From an uncultured Bacteroidia bacterium (GTDB taxonomy: Bacteria; Bacteroidota; Bacteroidia; Bacteroidales; F082): a stretch of DNA of 64,000 nucleotides. The translations under genes were made by a program, and so were the position numbers. Below, one piece after another: positions 17,029 through 24,951 of this stretch. The DNA is taken from assembly GCA_902799345.1 (NCBI GenBank), contig CADBZW010000007.1:1-64000 (forward strand), read 5' to 3'. The notes under the pieces are model-generated. The model ran no database searches and was not told where the DNA came from. It was given only the letters and a program-made list of their open reading frames with translations. The stretch's first letter is position 1; each line of letters starts with the position of its first letter.

Positions 17029-17850
17029 CTACAGATACACAAATCCGGTGCTTTTGTGGCGCGGCAAGGGGAAAATCGTGGTGTTCACGTCGGGATGGAC
17101 GTGTTTCCTGCGGAACTGTTGGTAGAGGCATTGCAAGGCGCGCTCGGGGCTGTTGTTGTTCTCGCTCAGATGGCACAACATGATGTTTTTCATTTCGGGG
17201 CGATAGATTTCGGCCACGAACTTCGCCGACTCGTCGTTGCTCAGATGGCCGAAAGGTCCGGCAATGCGTTGCTTTAATATATAAGGATAAGAGCCTTTCT
17301 CCAGCATCTCCACGTCGTAGTTGGCCTCGATGACCAAGTTGTCGGCACGACGAATCTGTTCCTTCACCACCTTGTCGAGCATCCCGATGTCGGTGGCGAT
17401 GGTCAGAGTATGTCCTTCATAATCAAAATGATAGCCCACTGCCCCTCTTCCATCATGCATCACGGGAAAGGCCTCGATGGTGATGCCGCAAAGCCCGAAA
17501 GGCTGCGAAGTCTCCACCTCGTGAAACAAGGTCGAATCCACTCTTTTCGTGGCGCTGCCTTCCGCAAGACCTTGAAGGCAATCGGCATGGGCATAGATCG
17601 GCACGGGATGGTTTTTCATCAGCACCTCCAAGCCCTTCACATGGTCGATATGGTCGTGGGTGATGAGCACGGCTTTGACGTTGGTCATCGACAAGTCGTT
17701 CTGTGCCAGGCTTTTCAGTATCTGCTGGGCCGTGATACCCACATCCACCAAGATGCCTTCGTCCTGCTTGCCGACATAATAGCAGTTGCCGCTGCTGCCC
17801 GAGGCGAAGCTACAGAAGACAAAGGGCGAAAGACAGGAGAAAAGATCCAT
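17029..17850 (-). CDS. MBL-fold metallo-hydrolase, WalJ/YycJ-like
   Basis: 273 residues. The opening FCSFASGSSGNCYYVG and VLITHDHIDHVKGLEVL (HxHxDH zinc motif), followed by IATDIGMLDK and GHLSND, match the YycJ/WalJ branch of the metallo-beta-lactamase superfamily, which includes a 5'-3' exonuclease needed in mismatch repair in some Firmicutes and is often annotated as MBL hydrolase. A -7 box TACTTTTGC is the reverse of 17868-17876. Cytoplasmic, no signal peptide. Exact substrate unproven here. Confidence 0.85.
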   Translation of the reverse strand: MDLFSCLSPFVFCSFASGSSGNCYYVGKQDEGILVDVGITAQQILKSLAQNDLSMTNVKAVLITHDHIDHVKGLEVLMKNHPVPIYAHADCLQGLAEGSATKRVDSTLFHEVETSQPFGLCGITIEAFPVMHDGRGAVGYHFDYEGHTLTIATDIGMLDKVVKEQIRRADNLVIEANYDVEMLEKGSYPYILKQRIAGPFGHLSNDESAKFVAEIYRPEMKNIMLCHLSENNNSPERALQCLYQQFRRKHVHPDVNTTIFPLPRHKSTGFVYL

Positions 17851-17925
17851 TCTGAGTCAAATTTGCGGCAAAAGTAAACATTAAATTGTTTTTTCCTTAT
17901 TTTTGTCCATCAAAAATCATCAACC

Positions 17926-18957
17926 ATGGACAACACTTTTGACCCCAATGCCGCCGCTGTTGCCGATTCCGGCATCTACGGCCTGCCTTGCACCGCCGAG
18001 GAAGCACAAATTATCATCATACCCGTCGAATGGGAACTCACCACGAGCTACAACCGTGGCACCGTCGACGGTCCCGCCACCATCATGGAAGCCTCTTTGC
18101 AGGTCGACCTCTGCCACCACGACTACCCCGACCTCTGGCAGAAAGGCATCTGGATGGACGAATTCCCAAAGGAACTGCGCGAGCTACACGATCAGCTGGC
18201 TCCGATGAGCGAAGAAATCATCAATGCCCTGTACGAGGGCACCATCGAAGATGACCCAAAACACTATGCCGATTTGTATGCCCTTATCGAATCCTCTACA
18301 GAGAAGAAAAACGCCTGGCTGCGTGAGCGCATCGCCTACTGGAAGGCACAGGGCAAGGTGGTCGGCCTCTTGGGCGGCGACCACAGCTGTCCCCTCGCCT
18401 ACCACCAATACCTTAATAGTATAGGTGTGGAATACGGCATCCTGCACGCCGACGCCCACTGCGACCTGCGCGAGGCCTTCGAAGGCTTCAAATACTCGCA
18501 TGCTTCCATCTTCTACAATACGCTGAAATTCGAGAACGTAAAGAAGCTCGTGCAAGTCGGCATCCGCGACTACTGCCATCAGGAGAAGGCCTTGGTGGAA
18601 AGCCAGCCCAATAGGATCAAGGTGTTCTTCGACCGCGACTGCCGTCGCCGTATGTACGAAGGCGTGACATGGAAAAGCATTGTGGATGAGATGGTTGCCG
18701 CCTTGCCCGAGAAGGTCTACCTCTCCATCGACATCGACGCCCTCGACCCGAAGCTCTGTCCCAACACGGGCACGCCCGTGCCGGGTGGCTTGGAATACGA
18801 GGAGCTGATGTACCTGCTCAACCGCATCCGTGAGGCCGGCAAGGACATCATCGGCTTCGACCTCTGCGAGGTGTCGCCCGCGCCCGATGGTGGCGATTGG
18901 GATGGCAACGTCGGGGCACGAGTGCTGTTCCACCTGTGCGGTGTGGCGTCGAAATAA
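17926..18957 (+). CDS. Agmatinase/ureohydrolase family enzyme
   Basis: 343 residues of the arginase/agmatinase fold. Manganese ligands are visible: H153 (GGDHS), D176, H178 and D180 (HADAHCD), D269 and D271 (SIDIDALDP). In most agmatinases the enzyme turns agmatine into putrescine and urea for polyamine synthesis; formiminoglutamase activity is the main alternative. No arginine decarboxylase or other polyamine gene is adjacent. A -7-like box TTATTTTTG lies about 20 bp upstream of the ATG. A palindromic repeat element follows the stop directly. Confidence 0.85.
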   Translation: MDNTFDPNAAAVADSGIYGLPCTAEEAQIIIIPVEWELTTSYNRGTVDGPATIMEASLQVDLCHHDYPDLWQKGIWMDEFPKELRELHDQLAPMSEEIINALYEGTIEDDPKHYADLYALIESSTEKKNAWLRERIAYWKAQGKVVGLLGGDHSCPLAYHQYLNSIGVEYGILHADAHCDLREAFEGFKYSHASIFYNTLKFENVKKLVQVGIRDYCHQEKALVESQPNRIKVFFDRDCRRRMYEGVTWKSIVDEMVAALPEKVYLSIDIDALDPKLCPNTGTPVPGGLEYEELMYLLNRIREAGKDIIGFDLCEVSPAPDGGDWDGNVGARVLFHLCGVASK

Positions 18958-18967
18958 CAAATCATCA

Positions 18968-19072
18968 GACGCTGTGCATGTCATTCCGAAGATTTTGTCA
19001 GCATAGATACACTCACCTAAAGGTTCGGTATGACATGCTGACAAAATCTGAAGCGAATCTATGCACAGCGTA
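18968..19072. repeat. Palindromic intergenic element with three crossing inverted repeats
   Basis: Outer arms CGCTGTGCAT (18970-18979) and ATGCACAGCG (19061-19070) pair perfectly. Inside, GCATGTCATTCCGAA (18976-18990) pairs with 19024-19038 with one mismatch, and GATTTTGTCAGCAT (18991-19004) pairs with 19035-19048. The last two pairs cross (b-c-b'-c' order), so they are alternative or pseudoknotted pairings. It fills the gap between the agmatinase and EamA genes, and looks like a dispersed, MITE-like repeat. Confidence 0.8.
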
Positions 19073-19086
19073 GACTAAGACACACC

Positions 19087-20031
19087 ATGAGCACTCCATA
19101 TTTTGGCGAGATCATTGCCCTCATCGTAGCCTTTTCGTGGACGGCCACGGCTTTGTTCGCCGAGACTGCCAGCAAGCGATTAGGCTCGTTGCCGCTCAAC
19201 CTCATCCGAATGGTGCTTTCATGGGCTTTCCTCTCCATCATACTTTGGGTGATGACTGGCGCGCCCTACCCTATGCATGCCAGCGGCAAGGCTTGGTTTT
19301 GGTTGGCTTTGTCGGGCTTGGTGGGCTACGTCTTCGGCGACTGGTGTCTCTTTAACTCCTACATCGTCTTCGGCTCACGTTACGGTCAGCTCTTCATGAC
19401 GTTGGCGCCGCCCATGGCGGGCATCTCGGGCTGGCTCATGTTGGGCGAGTCGATGTCGTGGCATTCCTGGTTGGCCATGCTGGTCACCTTGACGGGCATC
19501 GCCATCTCCATCTTGGCCCGTGGTGGCGAGCAACACAAGCTCACCCTCAAACTGCCTTTGAAAGGCGTGCTTTTCGGCATCGGCGCTGGAGTGGGTCAAG
19601 GTGTCGGGTTGGTACTCAGCAAGATAGGCTTGGAGCATTATGCACTGTCCATCCCTGCCGAGGCACCGCAGGCCGTCGTCAAGATGATGCCTTTCGCCGG
19701 CACATACATCCGTGCCGTGGCGGGTTTCGTCGGTTTCTTCCTTATCTTGGCACTGACGAAGCAGCTGCATCTGGTCGGCAAGGGCCTCCACGACCGCAAA
19801 GGCATGACCTTCGCCGCCTTGACCACTTTCTTCGGGCCTTTCCTCGGCGTGTCGCTCTCGCTGATGGCCGTGCAATACGCCAAAGCGGGCATCGCCTCCA
19901 CCCTGATGGCCCTCACGCCCGTGCTCATCATCGTGCCCTACGCCCTCATCCACAAGCAGAAAATCTCCGTCAAGGAAGTGATTGGCACGTTGATCACAAT
20001 GGTGGGGGTGGCGCTGTTTTTCTTGGTGTAA
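19087..20031 (+). CDS. EamA-family (DMT) transporter
   Basis: 314 residues, ten hydrophobic segments arranged as two EamA repeats: GEIIALIVAFSWTATALFAE opens the first and GVLFGIGAGVGQGVGLVLSK the second. Members export or take up small metabolites such as amino acids or nucleobases across the inner membrane; the substrate cannot be read from sequence. It begins 14 bp after the palindromic element 18968-19072 and has no obvious -7 box of its own, so it may be read through from the agmatinase gene. Confidence 0.88.
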   Translation: MSTPYFGEIIALIVAFSWTATALFAETASKRLGSLPLNLIRMVLSWAFLSIILWVMTGAPYPMHASGKAWFWLALSGLVGYVFGDWCLFNSYIVFGSRYGQLFMTLAPPMAGISGWLMLGESMSWHSWLAMLVTLTGIAISILARGGEQHKLTLKLPLKGVLFGIGAGVGQGVGLVLSKIGLEHYALSIPAEAPQAVVKMMPFAGTYIRAVAGFVGFFLILALTKQLHLVGKGLHDRKGMTFAALTTFFGPFLGVSLSLMAVQYAKAGIASTLMALTPVLIIVPYALIHKQKISVKEVIGTLITMVGVALFFLV

Positions 20032-20063
20032 CGATAATAATTGCAAAAAGGCAGATTACGGAT

Positions 20064-20594
20064 TTAATAGATATATTTCATGTAAATCACGAATCCAATC
20101 ACGAACAACACGAAAATCACCAACTGCCACCAATCCAGCAACCAATCTCCGAAGCTCTTATTTTTCGCTTTGTAGGGTATGATATCCTTGTTTCTTCTAC
20201 TATCTTTGACATGTAGGTTTTTTACTCCCAATTGAGCGCATAATTCATCGGCCGTAAGATTAGCAAGTTTATCAGGCATAGGCTTGCCAATCCTCTCGTA
20301 GAATGGTGCATACTTGGCTTTCCGCTTCACCAAGATGGTCTCTAATGAATAGTTGCGGTCGGATTGGTGCTGACAATCATCAGCCACCTCATCCATGAAA
20401 CAGGTGTTCAGGTATTCCAAGGCAGCTTCTTTGTCGTCTTTCAGAAGAAATTTCGCCACTGTCTCCGACAGAACCTCTTCCTTCATTTGATGTGCCGACC
20501 GTCTTTGATAGTCTAACCGAGCCCTACGCATATCGGAAACCATGCTTCCCATTGCTGCGCTCCCTGCAAGATATCCTTTCCATCCGTCATCCAT
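20064..20594 (-). CDS. Hypothetical protein with C-terminal membrane anchor
   Basis: 176 residues. The N-terminus has a Gly/Ala/Met stretch (GYLAGSAAMGSMVSDMRRAR), the middle is charged and helical, and residues about 150-176 (WQLVIFVLFVIGFVIYMKYIY) form one membrane span ending at the C-terminus. No family recognised. It lies at the edge of the accessory island, downstream of and in the same direction as the Pif1-like helicase and the 20815-21384 membrane protein, but 220 bp from the latter. Confidence 0.6.
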   Translation of the reverse strand: MDDGWKGYLAGSAAMGSMVSDMRRARLDYQRRSAHQMKEEVLSETVAKFLLKDDKEAALEYLNTCFMDEVADDCQHQSDRNYSLETILVKRKAKYAPFYERIGKPMPDKLANLTADELCAQLGVKNLHVKDSRRNKDIIPYKAKNKSFGDWLLDWWQLVIFVLFVIGFVIYMKYIY

Positions 20595-20692
20595 GTCTCG
20601 CTGTTTTGAAATGTTATTATGCCGTAAATTTATGTTGTTTCAACGAAACGGAATAAGGTTGTAAGGTTGCAACTGCCTTTTTCATTTCCACA

Positions 20693-20794
20693 ATGTATGC
20701 CTGCTTCGACGCCGACCGCTTGGATTTGGGCCGCGTGGGCATCACGCCTGACCCAAAGAAGATGGCGACCGCAAAAGGGAAAGAGCTGGCATGA
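20693..20794 (+). pseudogene. Possible C-terminal gene remnant
   Basis: A 33-codon open frame, MYACFDADRLDLGRVGITPD then PKKMATAKGKELA, sits in an otherwise empty 220-bp gap. Its GC-rich, genuine-looking codon use contrasts with the AT-rich neighbours. It may be the tail of a gene whose 5' part was lost when the island was inserted or rearranged. The parent family is not recognised. Confidence 0.3.
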
Positions 20795-20814
20795 CAAGAA
20801 AAGTGTTAGCTAAA

Positions 20815-21384
20815 TCACCATCGTATCATGTCGATGTGAAATGTTTTGGAACCTCTTTCTATCCTAATACTAAATTCATAATCTCCAGATTCTAATTCTC
20901 CTTCTGGCGGTTCTATTCCATTACCCCAAATTTTGCTCCATCTATAGACTGTCGAATCACTAATTGTCGCATTGTCTGATTGCCTAAAGCATTTATCAAG
21001 TTCATCATAGAAATCCGTATTTGGCATTTCCTTAAACTCCAATGTAAAACTGTCTGAGTAATCCCCATTAAAATAACGTTCTCCCTGTTCATATTCAACC
21101 ACTTTGTATTTCGGCAATCGAACTCCAGTAATGTTTTCAACCACCTTCGGCTTGACAAAATGATGCCTAGGATACCAATATCCCCAATAATGGAAATAGC
21201 ATGATATCGGGACCATCACGATAACAAATAGCATCATAGGAGAGGCTATGAACAGCACAATGCGCAGCCATTTCGGAAGCAGCTTCCACCGCCCATCGAG
21301 GATGAGAAAAAGCGGAGAAAGCATCAACCACGATGCGGCCAAAACAATTGACTTTAAAAGCGTGTTAGGTTTTTCGTTCACCAT
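20815..21384 (-). CDS. Hypothetical membrane protein, helicase-linked
   Basis: 189 residues. Two hydrophobic segments lie near 11-30 (SIVLAASWLMLSPLFLI) and 42-65 (VLFIASPMMLFVIVMVPISCY). After them comes a soluble domain rich in Y, E and D that contains a YNGDYSDSFTLEFKE-type strand region. No family recognised. It starts 21 bp after the stop of the Pif1-like helicase on the same strand, so it is probably its operon partner and part of the same accessory unit. AT-rich. Confidence 0.6.
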   Translation of the reverse strand: MVNEKPNTLLKSIVLAASWLMLSPLFLILDGRWKLLPKWLRIVLFIASPMMLFVIVMVPISCYFHYWGYWYPRHHFVKPKVVENITGVRLPKYKVVEYEQGERYFNGDYSDSFTLEFKEMPNTDFYDELDKCFRQSDNATISDSTVYRWSKIWGNGIEPPEGELESGDYEFSIRIERGSKTFHIDMIRW

Positions 21385-21405
21385 ATTTACTGTGTTTTAA
21401 TCATA

Positions 21406-23472
21406 TTAACTCTCTTCCAATTTTATTTTCCGAGCCCTAAGTGCAAACACCTTGAATGTTACGCTAGTCTTATCGGCTTCGTACAACATCGCCTTGAAAT
21501 CATCGTCAGAAACCGCATCATTATTGAAAGCCGATACTAATGCGTTTTCATCCGCCCCTTCAAGCACCTCTAAAGCCAGCCCTTCCAATATGGCTTCTTT
21601 CCTCAGCATTACATAGGTAGGAAGATATTCAGGGCAGAGTTTAAGCAGTTGTTTACAAGTGTCGATGTTGGTGTTCCCAAGCTGTTCATTGAGTACAGCT
21701 TCAAATAGATATTGTTTCTTGTCGATGGCAACTTTGTCAACCGACTCTTTGCTGGCTATGCGAATCAGCTGGACCATGTTCAAAGCCTCATCATAGCGGC
21801 TTAATGCCAGCAGGGCTTTCCCCTTGATAAACATGGCTTCAAGGCAAGGCCTGCGGTCAAGCACCATGTTGGCATAACCGATGGCTTCCTCAAAGCGGTC
21901 GCTATACAAACAAATAACAGCATTGAGGAAATTACTCGTCATGTTGCAATCCTTCAACAGCGGGACTTCTTTTGTCAGCCCTTTCAGGCACTTGTCATCA
22001 AGCATCACATCAAACATCTTCTTGGCCAAGAGTGCAGCACTGCGATAGTCGCCCGACTTCATCTTTACCATCGAACGCATCAAGCACATCCTGGCCGCAT
22101 TGTCATAGTCCTTGCTGGCGAGATGCTTGTAGAATTCTTCGCCAAATGACAACTCGTCGTCAATCATTGCCACATCGTTGAACGAGTTGGCAAAAGCCTT
22201 GATTTCCGCATTTTGCAAAATGTCGTTTTTGAAAATCTTTCTGCTCAACGTTAATCCATCCAACGAGCGCATACGACTGATGGCCACGTATGTTTGTCCG
22301 GGGGCAAATGTGCCTCTGGTAAGGTCAAAGTGCATACGGTCAAAGGTCATGCCTTGAGACTTGTGAATGGTGATGGCCCAGGCCAATTTCAGCGGGTATT
22401 GTGTGAATGATCCTACGACTTCTGATTTCACTGTTTTGGTCGTTTCATCATAAACGCTTTCCTTGCTCTCCCAGGTCATCTTTTCCACCTCGATTTCTTC
22501 TCCATCCTTCAAGGCAACTTTGATAGAATCGTCATCCAAAGCCACAACTTCGGCAATGGTGCCGTTCACAACGCCGCGTGGTTTGTCGTTACGGCAGAAC
22601 ATGACCTGTGCACCTACCTTAAGTTTCAACGTTATGGGTGCGGAAACATCCTCTGCCTTGAACTTGCCTGAAATCTCTCCCTCATAGCAAAACTCCTCTG
22701 AATCGATTTCATTAAGTTTCTCATCATTGATGCCTTCTGCTGTAATCACGCGTGCGGTCAAAATAACAGAGTAATCGCCCACTTTATCATCAGAACTCAC
22801 ATGACGGTTAAGAATAGCCAAGTCGTTTTCCGTGTTCTCTCCCAAGCGCATCCTTTCCAGAATATCCAAAAACCCCGAATCCTCTTGACGGTACACCTTT
22901 TGAAACTCTATCTTGGGCAGATTCATCCGCTTCATCACGTTTGCCTTGTAAAAATATGGTGTACCGTTGCCGTACATATAACACAACATCAAGTCGTCTG
23001 CACTTCCAGGTCTCACCACTGGGGGTAACTGGAAAAGATCGCCGACAAACACCACCTGCTTACCACCAAAAGGAAGATGGGTGTGCATCAAAGCACGAAG
23101 GAATCGGTCGATGCCGTCCACCCAATCGCATCGCACCATCGAAGCCTCGTCGATAATGATGGTGTCGATATGTTCAAGGGTCTTGCGCTTCTCCAAAGAA
23201 ACTTCCATTTTTGTTTCTGGTCCAATTGCCTCAAAAGGAAATCCGAAAAACGAATGGATGGTTTGTCCCCCGACATTCATGGAGGCAATCCCAGTGGGAG
23301 CTAGTACCAAAAAGTTCTTTTTGATTTGCTCCTGAATGCCCTTGATGAAAGTGGTCTTGCCTGTACCGGCCTTTCCAGTAATGAAAAAACTGGTATTGGT
23401 GTTCGCCACAAGGTCGAAAGCCTTTTGCTGCTCGAAGTTGGTTTTGTCAAATGTAAAGCTTTCTTTTTCCAT
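21406..23472 (-). CDS. Pif1-like ATP-dependent DNA helicase
   Basis: 688 residues from ATG at 23472; the frame extends 8 codons further, past the -7 box. Walker A GKAGTGKT (33-40), then APTGIASMNVGGQTIHSFFG (motif Ia/PIF1 signature), Walker B IIIDEASMVRCDW (near 100), and late motifs WAITIHKSQGMTFDRM and TYVAISRMRSLDGL. These are the SF1B Pif1/RecD-like family. Residues about 450-680 are a helical, TPR-like extension. It may unwind DNA or DNA-RNA hybrids. The promoter (23493-23528) carries the same operator palindrome as the kinase operon and WYL gene, which ties it to that system. Confidence 0.88.
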   Translation of the reverse strand: MEKESFTFDKTNFEQQKAFDLVANTNTSFFITGKAGTGKTTFIKGIQEQIKKNFLVLAPTGIASMNVGGQTIHSFFGFPFEAIGPETKMEVSLEKRKTLEHIDTIIIDEASMVRCDWVDGIDRFLRALMHTHLPFGGKQVVFVGDLFQLPPVVRPGSADDLMLCYMYGNGTPYFYKANVMKRMNLPKIEFQKVYRQEDSGFLDILERMRLGENTENDLAILNRHVSSDDKVGDYSVILTARVITAEGINDEKLNEIDSEEFCYEGEISGKFKAEDVSAPITLKLKVGAQVMFCRNDKPRGVVNGTIAEVVALDDDSIKVALKDGEEIEVEKMTWESKESVYDETTKTVKSEVVGSFTQYPLKLAWAITIHKSQGMTFDRMHFDLTRGTFAPGQTYVAISRMRSLDGLTLSRKIFKNDILQNAEIKAFANSFNDVAMIDDELSFGEEFYKHLASKDYDNAARMCLMRSMVKMKSGDYRSAALLAKKMFDVMLDDKCLKGLTKEVPLLKDCNMTSNFLNAVICLYSDRFEEAIGYANMVLDRRPCLEAMFIKGKALLALSRYDEALNMVQLIRIASKESVDKVAIDKKQYLFEAVLNEQLGNTNIDTCKQLLKLCPEYLPTYVMLRKEAILEGLALEVLEGADENALVSAFNNDAVSDDDFKAMLYEADKTSVTFKVFALRARKIKLEES

Positions 23473-23492
23473 CGTTGTTTTCGTTTTCGATG

Positions 23493-23528
23493 GCAAAAGT
23501 ATGACCGTGGTGCGAAACCAATTTTCGC
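23493..23528 (-). promoter_or_regulatory. Pif1-like helicase promoter with WYL-type operator
   Basis: The -7 box TACTTTTGC is the reverse of 23493-23501. The palindrome GCGAAACCAATTTTCGC (23512-23528; GCGAAA-N5-TTTCGC) begins 19 bp from the box start. The same palindrome at the same distance occurs at 27477-27493 and 28585-28601. Bound protein would cover the -33 region, which suggests repression. Confidence 0.8.
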
Positions 23529-23545
23529 TGATTTAGAAAGCAGCG

Positions 23546-23586
23546 GCAAAAACAAAAGGGCTGTACAAACCTGCACAACCCTTTTG
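23546..23586 (-). terminator. Terminator of the kinase/receiver operon
   Basis: On the minus strand CAAAAGGG(T)TGT and its partner ACAGCCCTTTTG (23553-23586) form a stem of about 14 bp including G-T pairs, followed by a T-rich run. It lies 40 bp after the receiver-gene stop and separates that operon from the helicase promoter. Confidence 0.75.
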
Positions 23587-23625
23587 TTTGTATTTAATAA
23601 ACAAACACCTTAATATAAGCCACAC

Positions 23626-24942
23626 TCATTCTTTTCGACGAACATCCGTGGCAATCCAAAAAGGTTTGCTGGGATCTTTCTTGTTTGGCTCTTGGATTGC
23701 CTTGAATGTTACCACTTTGTCCTTTATTAGATCATTATGTCTTGGCTTAATTTGGAGAGGGAACGGATATAATTCACATTTTACATTCAAAAAAGTTCCA
23801 AAATGATTTTCGACCTCTACTATTATACCTTCATAATATTTACCATTTTCAAGTTCTTTAGACTGTAACGGAGGTGCCTTAACATTTGTTACTGATGAAT
23901 CTACTCCCTCTTGCTCTGTCTTATCCAACTTCACCCACTTTTTACGATTTTCTTCTTTATCTGGATGGTTTTTTAAATACTCATTCATCCATTGAAGTAT
24001 CTCGCAGAACTGGAGTGCGATGCTAAAAACCAAAAGCCTCGAATTACCGCCTGTGGTTTTAATTTGATTGTCGTAATTTTGAATTTCTTCTTCGCTTAAT
24101 TCGATTGAGGAATGGGAGTTCGAATTTCCCAAATCCATAATCAAAGACATCATGTTTTGTATATGTTTTGGAATTATTCTTCCTTCCTCATGCTTATATC
24201 CTAGTATTACTGCTTCGTTGCCTATTAAAAACATAAAACATTGATTAAAATTAACCCTGCCATTAGAGAAAAACGTATCTGGAATGATGTTTACTTTCCC
24301 CAAAGACCTAAAGATTTGCTCCAAGGCCTTTCTAAGTGGATTGTAAAAATATTTTGGATTGAAATCCTGATGAGAATTTGGAAAGTGAATAGCTTCTATA
24401 ATGGTCAAAATGTCTTCACAAACATCGGCATTGAAGTTTGACAACTGATTATACGTCTCTCGATACATTTCCTGTATCTGAAACCTAATTGATTTTTGAG
24501 CATGGGCCTTGATCCGTTTATATAATTCTTCTCTGTCAGTACCCTTGTAATAGAACTTTTTGTGCTCTTTTTCTGTCCAATCTGAATCCCATTTCAAGCG
24601 CTTGTCGTTAATTGAATCAGAGACCTCTGTTTCGGAGCCAGCGGTTAAGACGTACCAAGGGATAATTCGGCCTTTTTTCTCGCAAATAGTAGAAATGTCA
24701 TCCAGCGCTTCACGCAAAAACTCAACTGCATTGTCTGCGCTATCCCGATGGTATTTGCATTTAGCATCAAGTATAATAGCAGACCACCTATTAAACTCAC
24801 TTTCCAAAGCTGCTTTGGCATCATCCCAGCAATGGCGTGAAACTAGTTCCAAACCATCTTGACAAGCTTCATCTGGATAGCTTTCTAATACTTCTGGGTC
24901 GTCTTCAACCCAAAGAACTTGAATAAAGCTGTGATTTTCCAT
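23626..24942 (-). CDS. Receiver domain protein with HEPN-like and OB-fold-like domains
   Basis: 438 residues. Receiver about 6-140: acidic E13-D14-D15 (VLWVEDDPE), phosphorylated D59 (IILDAK), T100 (VLTAG), K133 (FYYKG); all key residues are present. Middle about 190-325: helical RKALEQIFRSLGK (204 on), then DLGNSNSHSS (270-279) and a late helix CEILQWMNEYLK, resembling DUF4145/HEPN-type domains. Canonical HEPN RNases have RxxxxH, and Arg is missing before H277. C-terminal about 366-438: GIIVEVENHFGTFLN with five-strand OB/S1-like pattern. It has no DNA-binding HTH. It begins 9 bp after the kinase stop, so it is the cognate partner. The effector role is inferred. Confidence 0.7.
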   Translation of the reverse strand: MENHSFIQVLWVEDDPEVLESYPDEACQDGLELVSRHCWDDAKAALESEFNRWSAIILDAKCKYHRDSADNAVEFLREALDDISTICEKKGRIIPWYVLTAGSETEVSDSINDKRLKWDSDWTEKEHKKFYYKGTDREELYKRIKAHAQKSIRFQIQEMYRETYNQLSNFNADVCEDILTIIEAIHFPNSHQDFNPKYFYNPLRKALEQIFRSLGKVNIIPDTFFSNGRVNFNQCFMFLIGNEAVILGYKHEEGRIIPKHIQNMMSLIMDLGNSNSHSSIELSEEEIQNYDNQIKTTGGNSRLLVFSIALQFCEILQWMNEYLKNHPDKEENRKKWVKLDKTEQEGVDSSVTNVKAPPLQSKELENGKYYEGIIVEVENHFGTFLNVKCELYPFPLQIKPRHNDLIKDKVVTFKAIQEPNKKDPSKPFWIATDVRRKE

Positions 24943-24951
24943 ATCTATTTT

